Shown here: positions 16,818 through 24,000 of the stretch, one piece after another
How positions within the stretch are numbered: position 1 is the stretch's first letter
How the letters are laid out: each line of letters begins with the position of its first letter
Assembly (NCBI GenBank): GCA_910588945.1
Contig: CAJUSF010000041.1
Location: forward strand, 60,644 to 124,643
Direction of reading: 5' to 3'
Source: an uncultured Eggerthellaceae bacterium
GTDB lineage: Bacteria; Actinomycetota; Coriobacteriia; Coriobacteriales; Eggerthellaceae
DNA: 64,000 nt
The notes under the pieces: model-generated
Seen by the model: only the letters and a program-made list of their open reading frames with translations
Told to the model about the DNA's origin: nothing
Databases searched by the model: none
Made by a program: the position numbers and the translations under genes

Positions 16818-17057
16818 AGCATTCTTCAGGTTCCTGCCATCAACCAGCCGGTGCAAAATACGTTTTTTTCTGGAACTTGGTGGTTGCCAAGGGCTGGTCA
16901 CAAGCATCTTTTTGATACGTTTGGGCACGTACTGCTTTTCGAAGAAGAGGACACTTCGATATCAGACGAGGAACTCAAGAACAACAGTGTTTGCGGTTTG
17001 ACTACCAGTCAGTTTGCCACTGCTCCAAAACTATATAATGAAAGGAAAATCTTGTAA
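16818..17057 (+). pseudogene. Possible C-terminal gene fragment running into a CRISPR repeat
   Basis: An open frame from 16818 (GTG at 16851 is the only start-like codon) reads a protein-like stretch, TWWLPRAGHKHLFDTFGHVL then EEEDTSISDEEL, before entering the repeat at 16997. The repeat-derived peptide and a short tail end it at 17057. The composition before the repeat looks like real coding sequence cut off upstream by a stop codon at 16815. I do not recognise the family, and it could be chance. Confidence 0.25.
16997..17032 (-). repeat. Isolated CRISPR repeat, one mismatch
   Basis: A 36-base repeat copy with one change (CAGTTTG for CAGATTG). It separates the XRE-membrane segment from the AT-rich SMI1/KNR4 segment. 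The base composition changes sharply on its right side. Confidence 0.9.
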
Positions 17058-17083
17058 GTATTTAAAATTATGGAGGAAAGAAT

Positions 17084-17656
17084 ATGCTTATTTCTAAATT
17101 TTGTACAGATAATATAGAACATAGTATTCAAAAGTTTGAAAGGGAATATAAGTTTATGTTTCCAGAGGAATACAAAAGGTTTTTATTAAGATATAACGGT
17201 GGGAAAACACCTGAAAGTAGTTTTAAGCTTAATAAAATTTATTCAAATATTGATGGATTTTACGGATTAGGACAGGCAGAAATGTATTTTCATTACGATA
17301 TTTTTGCAAAAGGAGGAAAATTGACAGAATATATAAATGATGAAGTTATTCCTATAGCTGCTAATTGTTTCGGAGATTATATAGTTATTGGAATTGGGAG
17401 AAATAATAATGGCAAAATATACTTTTATTATCATGATAGGCCAAAGAAATATATTGAATTAATAGATAGCTTTAAAGCTTTTGTTTCTAAATGTAAAAGT
17501 AAGAGAATTAAACCAGCAAAGAGTATTGAGGAAAGACGAGAAATTTTGATTGCAAAGGGGAAAGGGGCAAATATTGATGATGAATTAATTAAAATATGGC
17601 AGGCAGAAATAGATGAATATGCAAATATTTGCCAAGAAGAATTAGTTTTGGATTAG
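17084..17656 (+). CDS. SMI1/KNR4 family (immunity-type) protein
   Basis: A 190-residue soluble protein with the SMI1/KNR4 fold signature: FPEEYKRFLLRYNGGKTPES near residue 25, then IPIAANCFGDYIVIGIG and KIYFYYHDRP. In bacteria this superfamily mostly neutralises contact-dependent or polymorphic toxins. GGAGG lies a few bases before ATG 17084. The gene is strikingly AT-rich, with AGA, AAA and TTA codons unlike every neighbour, so it came from a low-GC donor. No toxin gene is adjacent. It is the sole gene between CRISPR repeats at 16997 and 17809. Confidence 0.88.
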   Translation: MLISKFCTDNIEHSIQKFEREYKFMFPEEYKRFLLRYNGGKTPESSFKLNKIYSNIDGFYGLGQAEMYFHYDIFAKGGKLTEYINDEVIPIAANCFGDYIVIGIGRNNNGKIYFYYHDRPKKYIELIDSFKAFVSKCKSKRIKPAKSIEERREILIAKGKGANIDDELIKIWQAEIDEYANICQEELVLD

Positions 17657-17731
17657 TGAACGAAATTATAATAATGTCGGTAGGAAATAGTCTCTTTTCT
17701 ATAATTTCTTGAATTTTGAAAGCGTATGTTT

Positions 17732-17761
17732 CGGAGTGGATTTTATCCACTCTGTTTTTTA
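17732..17761 (+). terminator. Terminator of the SMI1/KNR4 gene
   Basis: GAGTGGA (17734-17740) pairs with TCCACTC (17746-17752) and is followed by TGTTTTTT. It travels inside the same repeat-bounded segment as the gene. Confidence 0.75.
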
Positions 17762-17808
17762 CCATCCATGGAGGATTTCTTGTGACTTGCTGCTATGGGT
17801 GACGCAAG

Positions 17809-17844
17809 GTTTGACTACCAGTCAGATTGCCACTGTTCCAAAAC
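17809..17844 (-). repeat. Isolated CRISPR repeat, one mismatch
   Basis: A repeat copy with a single change (ACTGTTCC for ACTGCTCC), which it shares with the copy at 18382. It lies between the SMI1/KNR4 segment and the next cassette. Confidence 0.9.
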
Positions 17845-17910
17845 CGCTATCCCAAGCAGGAACAAGATATAAAGGGTGTCGCTTGGCTAGATTCCCTCGA
17901 ATTCAGGGCA

Positions 17911-17937
17911 AAAGAAAAGCCCCTCCGAAGAGGGGCT
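17911..17937 (-). terminator. Terminator of the 17953 gene
   Basis: AGCCCCT and AGGGGCT form a compact stem around a CCGAAG-type loop. Read on the minus strand it is followed by TTTTCTTTT, directly after the stop of the 122-residue gene. Confidence 0.8.
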
Positions 17938-17952
17938 GGGGTGCATAATAGG

Positions 17953-18321
17953 CTAGATAGACGGTGTGGCGCTTTTTTGCTGTTTTCGTACAGCTTCTTT
18001 GAACGCTTCGGGTAGATCACCCCAGCTTTCGAGAAGTTGCATGTATTCTTCTTCTGTTACAGGGTCATCTGCAAGTTTGATTATCCTAATAGCTTCGTCG
18101 CAAACTCTTCTTACGCCGTCAGGATCACTTGATCCACCCGTGAACACTTCCTCTCCGGTTTCTTTAGACAACACAAGAGGTGTGTTTCCTGCGTCTGCAA
18201 AGCGATTGCCAAATGTTCCATAGAAAACCCAATGGTTTTTAGTTTCTTCGGCTGTCAGCCATAAATACCCGGAACTAATACGTTTTGTAATCGAAAAAGC
18301 TTCTTCGAAGGATAGCATCAT
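17953..18321 (-). CDS. 122-residue hypothetical protein, possibly immunity-type (YrhB/Imm35-like)
   Basis: A small soluble protein with an ordered core: SFEEAFSITKRISSGY, a tryptophan/aromatic strand HWVFYGTFGN, then GNTPLVLSKETGEE and a helical Glu/Asp-rich C-terminus. The strand followed by G-N-x-P-L-V-x-x-K-x-T-G-E resembles the YrhB/Imm35 group of immunity proteins, but the match is by eye only. It has its own terminator and occupies the segment between CRISPR repeats at 17809 and 18382. No toxin partner is adjacent. Confidence 0.6.
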   Translation of the reverse strand: MMLSFEEAFSITKRISSGYLWLTAEETKNHWVFYGTFGNRFADAGNTPLVLSKETGEEVFTGGSSDPDGVRRVCDEAIRIIKLADDPVTEEEYMQLLESWGDLPEAFKEAVRKQQKSATPSI

Positions 18322-18381
18322 ATCGCTCCTTGAATTATTGCATTGAGAACTAATGCAGTTGGTTCTTTATAGTCTATGCGG

Positions 18382-18417
18382 GTTTGACTACCAGTCAGAT
18401 TACCACTGTTCCAAAAC
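18382..18417 (-). repeat. Isolated CRISPR repeat, two mismatches
   Basis: A repeat copy with two changes (ATTACC and ACTGTTCC). It separates the 17953 gene segment from the type I toxin-antitoxin-like segment; the compact array starts 358 bases further right. Confidence 0.9.
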
Positions 18418-18442
18418 TGAAAGCCTTTCAAAGACATGATGA

Positions 18443-18480
18443 AACGCCCGCAAAACGCCAAGCAATAGCGGGCGTTTTCA
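18443..18480. terminator. Strong hairpin bounding the toxin-like module
   Basis: AAACGCCCGC (18443-18452) pairs perfectly with GCGGGCGTTT (18469-18478), with T-rich sequence on the right side. It can end transcripts arriving from the left, or the leftward toxin mRNA. Confidence 0.6.
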
Positions 18481-18509
18481 TTGATTTATGATTTGCGATT
18501 TGATAGAAT
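18481..18509 (+). promoter_or_regulatory. Sigma-70-like promoter of a putative antisense RNA
   Basis: TTGATT (-35, 18481-18486), a 17-base spacer, and TAGAAT (-10, 18504-18509). Transcription from here would start near 18516 and run toward the 3' end of the oppositely oriented 27-codon gene. No open reading frame with a ribosome-binding site follows. Confidence 0.6.
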
Positions 18510-18515
18510 GAACAG

Positions 18516-18605
18516 AACGGGCGGCTTGCCGATGCCACGGCGGCTACCCCGAAAAATCTATCTTTTAGTGTGGAGTAGCCGCAGGTTTAATTCCGGCGGC
18601 TATTT
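18516..18605 (+). ncRNA. Putative antisense antitoxin RNA
   Basis: The predicted transcript, about 90 bases, overlaps the 3' untranslated region of the minus-strand small hydrophobic gene. It ends in a stem made of TAGCCGC and GCGGCTA (about 18568-18594) followed by TTTCATTT. The arrangement (toxin mRNA and convergent short RNA overlapping at their 3' ends) is that of txpA/ratA and related type I systems. Only the promoter, overlap and hairpin are visible; expression is inferred. Confidence 0.5.
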
Positions 18606-18688
18606 CATTTCTCGAAACGGTTCGTGCATTCGATTATTGAAACAATCAAGATACAGAACGTTAATAATTCAATCCATGTAACAGCCAT
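18605..18688 (-). CDS. 27-residue hydrophobic peptide, type I toxin-like (holin-like toxin family)
   Basis: ATG 18688 follows GAAAGGG at good spacing. The peptide begins MAVTWIELLTFCILIVSII and ends in a polar tail (TNRFEK), i.e. a single membrane helix with a charged C-terminus. This matches the look of small membrane toxins of type I systems, especially the holin-like toxin group (E-x-L-x-x-x-I-x-x-x-x-L-I-V). A TAGAAT -10 element lies on the minus strand at 18738-18743. Convergent antisense transcription is predicted from 18481. The gene fills the last cassette before the CRISPR array. Confidence 0.65.
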   Translation of the reverse strand: MAVTWIELLTFCILIVSIIECTNRFEK

Positions 18689-18737
18689 GATAATCACCCT
18701 TTCAATATCGGGGTAACCATCACCGCCCGCTCATGTC

Positions 18738-18743
18738 ATTCTA
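18738..18743 (-). promoter_or_regulatory. -10 element of the small toxin-like gene
   Basis: Read leftward, AATGATAGAATGACA contains TAGAAT about 50 bases before the ATG. The antisense promoter carries the same GATAGAATG core. No good -35 is seen. Confidence 0.4.
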
Positions 18744-18775
18744 TCATTTGATTTATTTCGCTCGGTGTTGGTGCT

Positions 18776-19141
18776 GTTTGACTACCAGTCAGATTGCCAC
18801 TGCTCCAAAACCGAACGCTTGTAACGTTGTCAATCCTATTTGTTTGACTACCAGTCAGATTGCCACTGCTCCAAAACTTAGGAAGAGCACCGTATTTCTT
18901 CGATTGCGTTTGACTACCAGTCAGATTGCCACTGCTCCAAAACCCGTCTCTAGCTATGATGACATTTCCGAAAGTTTGACTACCAGTCAGATTGCCACTG
19001 CTCCAAAACCATTCACTCATGCGAATAGGGATAGGCATAGTTTGACTACCAGTCAGATTGCCACTGCTCCAAAACGAACGGTGTTATCGTTGATGAAATG
19101 CCGCAGTTTGACTACCAGTCAGATTGCCACTGCTCCAAAAC
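18776..19141 (-). CRISPR. Type II-A CRISPR array, 6 repeats and 5 spacers
   Basis: Six identical 36-base repeats start at 18776, 18842, 18908, 18974, 19040 and 19106, separated by five different spacers of exactly 30 bases. On the minus strand the repeat begins GTTTTGGAGC and ends AGTCAAAC, the orientation of other type II crRNAs, and it is complementary to the tracrRNA anti-repeat at 25324. The newest end should be at 19141 next to csn2, because degenerate copies lie on the far side. The terminal repeat overlaps the end of csn2. No spacer matches elsewhere in the window were noticed. Confidence 0.98.
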
Positions 19142-19880
19142 CGTTGGAGCAAATTCTTCCCTGCGAAGAAGACGGACAATCTGACCTACCCTTAAAGACA
19201 TATTCAACAAAGTCCCGATCAACAAGGTATTTTCTCACACATTCTTCATCCCATGATGAAGAATATCTCTCCAGCAAAAGTGCTCGAATTCCATGAAAAA
19301 ACAGTCTGTCTTGAAGCTCTGTCAACTCGTTTTTTGCCAAAAATGTCTTCAAATTTATGAATACGATAACTCTATCGATCGACATATCCGCCCCAAGATC
19401 GATAAAGCTTATTAACTTTTCAAGGAGCGAAGCAGTCTCCAAAACCTCCACTTCGAAAGAGAAAGCTTTCAAATAACTGCCTAGATTCCATTCTACTCCG
19501 AACCTATAGTTGGCGTTCAGCTGAAACCCCAGTTTATGAGCAGAGCCCTCCAATGCAAGCCCGAGGTCACTCATCTCTTGCCGCAATTCGTCATCTATCA
19601 ACAACTCGTTTTCCAGCTTTGAGTATAATCCACCCATCAAACACTTGTGCTTCCAAGGAAGATCGCATGGATTCAATACAACAAGAAAAGCGTTGTTGGG
19701 ACTTATCTCGTCACCATCTTCGCTCCATACCGAATACGGTTCAATCGCTTTATCGCCTTTAAGAGAGATCAGCGAATCGCATACCCTAGCAAAAAGTGAT
19801 TCGTTTTCGATCTGAAGCATAGTGATTCCGCGCTCTAAGACATCTATGGGCCTATCCAATCCGGAAAACGTAATCCTCAT
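19119..19880 (-). CDS. csn2: Type II-A adaptation protein Csn2, reading into the first repeat
   Basis: A 253-residue protein; Csn2 forms a ring on DNA ends and is needed for spacer acquisition in type II-A. It starts MRITFSGLDRPIDVLERG, like the Csn2 N-terminus, and the conserved end KYLVDRDFVEYVF falls near residue 228. About 24 further residues (KGRSDCPSSSQGRICSN and on) follow, the last six (FGAVAI) and the stop being encoded by the first CRISPR repeat. The usual length is about 220, so the extension is translated leader plus repeat. ATG 19880 overlaps the cas2 stop by four bases. Confidence 0.88.
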   Translation of the reverse strand: MRITFSGLDRPIDVLERGITMLQIENESLFARVCDSLISLKGDKAIEPYSVWSEDGDEISPNNAFLVVLNPCDLPWKHKCLMGGLYSKLENELLIDDELRQEMSDLGLALEGSAHKLGFQLNANYRFGVEWNLGSYLKAFSFEVEVLETASLLEKLISFIDLGADMSIDRVIVFINLKTFLAKNELTELQDRLFFHGIRALLLERYSSSWDEECVRKYLVDRDFVEYVFKGRSDCPSSSQGRICSNGFGAVAI

Positions 19881-20185
19881 AGGACCACGAACTCCTCCAT
19901 AGTATCCACCTCATCATATGCCTCTCTGTTTCCCGTGATGTAGTCCATAGTGGCGAACTGTTTTTCTGTAACCTTCAACACCTGAACCAAACCCTCAGGC
20001 GGCCTGTTCTTCCTAAGCCTCATTATCGATGCCCCGGCAGCTCCATCATTTACAACCAACTTCGCGTACACTGACTCCTGGATCATCAGATAACCGTCCT
20101 TGATGAGGAATTTATGGAACAGTCTGTATTCCTTTCGCTGTGAAGCACTTTCCACGGGAAGATCGAAAAACACTAGCAACCTCAT
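19877..20185 (-). CDS. cas2: CRISPR-associated endoribonuclease-fold protein Cas2
   Basis: A 102-residue protein starting MRLLVFFDLPVESASQRKEY, the ferredoxin-like first strand with the conserved Asp of Cas2. GAGGGTG eight bases upstream supports ATG 20185 over the longer frame. It bridges two Cas1 dimers in the integrase complex. It follows cas1 by about 30 bases and overlaps csn2 by four. Confidence 0.94.
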   Translation of the reverse strand: MRLLVFFDLPVESASQRKEYRLFHKFLIKDGYLMIQESVYAKLVVNDGAAGASIMRLRKNRPPEGLVQVLKVTEKQFATMDYITGNREAYDEVDTMEEFVVL

Positions 20186-20217
20186 AAATCGCACCCTCGA
20201 ACCGTTTTCTCCGGCTT

Positions 20218-21096
20218 TCATAAAAGCCTGATTCCCTCGATGTCTTCCACTGCGATCTTCTTATTCAATGCATTCAAACATTGCTGGACATACTGCGAAA
20301 CAACGGAGGACAAGCGGTAAGAACCATCACGATAATCCACATACGTATTTCCGATATCACCGAGCATGCGCCTCACATCTCCATCGAATTCACAGTTCAT
20401 AAAGTCGACAACAGCGCGGTCGATAGCCGGCCTGAACGGCTCCATAAGATCGCATGCCAAGTTGAATTGATTGTATTCGTTTCTATGACATATGCCGGTC
20501 TGTGTAAGAAATCCACGTGACACTATCTCTCGGTTAACCATAGAAAGTAAAACCGCATAACCATAGTTCAATGCCGCATTAAGCGGAATTTCCAACTCGC
20601 GCGAGAAATCGGATCCAAAGAGCGCCGCAAAATATAGTCGCGCTGCCTGCGCTTCCCTGTTGGTCGTGTCCCCAGATCGCACCTCGGCAATGATCGAAAA
20701 AAGCTGCTTAGCCTCGGTTTCGTAGTCACGCTCTTCAAGAAATCTCGCCTGCTCACGAATCTTATCCTTGATGACGTGCTGCCAAACGCGCTTCTTTATC
20801 GGCTCTCCCCAAGCGATCTGTTCCATAATGCGCTTACTCGTATTATGCGCGCCATAAAGTGGAAGATATTGTCCGACAGGATTGCATTTGTCGTCGCTTA
20901 CCACAAGCGATATCTTGTTTTTGGCAAGCTCAGCCATAAGGTAAGCACTTATGAACACCTGCATCGTTTGAAGAATGATCGTCGACACTTCAGATAGATG
21001 GATCTTGGCGGTATCGTCCTCTTTTCTCACTACAAGATAACCGCTTTTATACGACATCTTGCAAGCGCTTTCTATGTAAACAGTTCTAAAGGCCAA
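20218..21096 (-). CDS. cas1: CRISPR integrase Cas1 (type II)
   Basis: A 292-residue protein if started at TTG 21096 (MAFRTVYIESACKMSYKSGY), which aligns with the usual Cas1 N-terminus and has AGAGGCG upstream. TTG 21114 would add six residues. Conserved features include NREAQAARLYFAALFGSDF, the N(L/A)ALNYGYAVLLS helix, HRNEYNQFNLACDLMEPFRP and the acidic catalytic positions. Cas1 inserts new spacers at the leader end. The start overlaps the cas9 stop by 11 bases. Confidence 0.94.
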   Translation of the reverse strand: MAFRTVYIESACKMSYKSGYLVVRKEDDTAKIHLSEVSTIILQTMQVFISAYLMAELAKNKISLVVSDDKCNPVGQYLPLYGAHNTSKRIMEQIAWGEPIKKRVWQHVIKDKIREQARFLEERDYETEAKQLFSIIAEVRSGDTTNREAQAARLYFAALFGSDFSRELEIPLNAALNYGYAVLLSMVNREIVSRGFLTQTGICHRNEYNQFNLACDLMEPFRPAIDRAVVDFMNCEFDGDVRRMLGDIGNTYVDYRDGSYRLSSVVSQYVQQCLNALNKKIAVEDIEGIRLL

Positions 21097-24000
21097 TGTG
21101 GGTTCGCCTCTCAAACATGCCGGTGATAGACTGGTCTACGAAGGTTATGCCGCTACCTTTTGTAAGGATCTTGCTGTAGGTAGGCTGCATGTTGCCAGCA
21201 AATTTGGAACTTCCCACTGGAGTAAGATCGACCTTATTCGCTTTTCCATTGCCCACCATTATCATCGCCTTCAAGACGGCGGATCGCTCCTCTGATCCCA
21301 AGACAAAAAATCGCTCCTTCCATGAATCTATATTCAAAACGGAGAATAATCTCGGAGAATACCTCATAAGCGATTCAGTAATCAGCAAGAAGAGCTCTTC
21401 AACCGAACTCTCATCCAACTTCCCTATGCTATCCTCATCATAGATCGCCTTTGCAATTGCTGTTTCATGCCTGTTGAAGGCGAACTGCGTCGCATTTCTG
21501 GCTTCCTTTTTACCTGTTAGATAGAGTCTTGAGCCTTCCATCTCCATAAGTTGATACTTATATATCTTGGATCGAACAATTTCCACAAATTCCAAACCAG
21601 AGTCTCTTGCCAGAATAATTGCGTATTCTTTTAGGGCATCTTCATGCTTTGCTATCTGAGATGCAATACTAACTGGAACAGAAGCGAATTCGAGTATACA
21701 TTTTCCTCTCTTCATCGCCTTATATATAAAGAAATATGCAAATTCTGTCCCCGAATAACCTCCATACTTCTTAAGGTTCAAACCCTTTTTTAAAGGAATA
21801 GCTGGCGACTTCTTGCCTCCACGCGGTGAATATATCGTTTGATCCCAGAAAGCTCCGCTGGTCTCCTCAGGCATACGAGATATGAAACACTGTCTATAAT
21901 CGAAATACTTCTTCAGCTTTGTGCATTCCCTATCCGCAGACCATTCGTCTTCAAGAACCTCGCCCGTGTCCTTATCAAAGGTCATATTGGACTTCAAAAA
22001 GCTTTCTATTACGAACGATACAGTTCCAGGTATTCGATGTCGTGCTCTAACAAGTTCGCTCTCTTTCTTGATGAAGCTCTTCAAAGCGCGTGTATAGGCG
22101 ATAGGATTGTCATACATTCCGGGATGACGCTTCTGAATAAACCTACCGATCTCGGATGCCAGAAGAGCATCATGCGCATGATGGAAATCATTTATCTCTC
22201 GACACTTCTTCAATTCGAGCTTGCCTCGAAGTTCGCTTGAAAGACCCGCCTTAACAGGCAATACGTTCGTGCCGTCGTATCTCTCCTTAAGGAAGCTCTG
22301 CACGATCTTCATGATCTGGCTTGTCTCAACCAACTGGCGCGCAATGAACCCCTTCATTTGCCTCTCGGATATATGGTCACGCAAAAGATTGGCGTGTTTC
22401 TTCTTGCTGATCAAGCCGGCCTGAAGAAGAGCATCCCAGCGCGATCTCATTTCCTGCCGTATGGAAACATCGATCAGCATCTGATCCGATTTATTTTGGT
22501 TCTCGTTGCTTAGCACCAATGCTTTGTTATCAAAACTGTCGTCTTTGATGTATGACTGTGGAATGATGTGATCGACTTGGTATTTGGTATCATCGTATAA
22601 TCTATTGATATCAATGGGCTTATTCGAATACAGCGACTTACCGCCCTGCATGAAATACAGCGTCAATCGCTCATCGAGATCCGTTTTTTCGGATTTGCAT
22701 CTGAGCAACTTATCCCACGCGTCCTTCTCCAAAAATTTCGGCGATTCCTCTTTGAAGCGCTTCATCGCCTCTTCGAGCCTTTCATATCTTTTCTTTGTTC
22801 GAGAGCCCCTACTCTCGAGGTCATCCTCTCTAGTAACTTCAATGAAGATATTTTCAGGCGAATGCCCCGCAATGCGAACGATCTCATCCACGATTCCGAG
22901 CGCTTGATTGATACTCCTCCTAAGGGCAGGCGACCCCGGAAGGTTCTCAAGCGCCAATCCACCGGCATCGAGCATATTCTTTCTGTTGAATTCGTCGATC
23001 AACTCATTGAACGCAAGGTTGTCATCGTGAAGAATCTCCATGAACACCATCGCTTTGGAAGGATGATCGCTATTCTGGTCGCCCTCGCGCAGGATATCCA
23101 TAATCGATTTCGGACCGTTATCCGTGTTGGACTTCAACTCGACGAGCAGTTTCTTCGAAAGACGACCCCAGCCCGTGAAGCGCTTCTTCACGATCTTCTT
23201 AATTTGCTCCGCAGAAAGTCGATCTCCGTATCTACGCTCAAGCTTCTCCTTGAATATGGATCTATCCTCGAATAGCGTGTTCCACAAGATGATCTCCTCG
23301 ATCATCGGATAATCAGACTCGGGGATCTCATCCACACCGAAGATGTCTTTCGAAAAGAAGATATAGGATCCAAGCTTCGACTCAAAGCCGCTCTCCCCTT
23401 GACCGCCACGCACATGCACATTGGAATTTTCGCGGGCACACATCCAATCGGCTGCTTTCTTGTATGTCACCTTCCCACGTCTGAAAAGCTCGTGAACCAT
23501 GTCTTCACGATCTCTATAATCGAACCTTTTCCATGAATCGCCGTCCTGCGAGCAACTTGCACCGTTGAGTTCATTCAGTACACAATACTCCTCGTACAGA
23601 AGCGAGCACTTCGGAAGCACAGGCTCGCCTTGGAGGTATGTGCAGGTGCCCGTCATCCTCTGGATAAACTCAGCGGCACTGGAATGCTTATCGATCACCT
23701 CTTCCCAGTTCCAAGGCTTAATTGGATCGTTGTCTTTTCCTTCAAAACGCTTTGACCATGCAAAGCGACTCTTGCCGGAAACATCCTTACGTGCATTAAT
23801 CTGCGTCAAAGGGCCCACATAGTAAGGAATCCTGAAAGTAACCAGTGAATCGAGCTTTTGCTTTTCATCAGCGAGGAAAGGATAGAATCGCGCTTGGTTC
23901 TCTATGATCTGATTCATCTCTTCTAGGTTGAGCTGAAATGGAATGGCACCGTTGTCGCTCGTTTTCAGACGGCGAAGAAATCTTTCCTCGCCGAAGCGCT

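Noticed and set aside
18733..19296. A 187-codon plus-strand frame and a 100-codon minus-strand frame across the array, with repeating peptides such as LTTSQIATAPK
   Set aside because: They are translations of the 36-base CRISPR repeats; the period of 66 bases keeps the frame open without coding.
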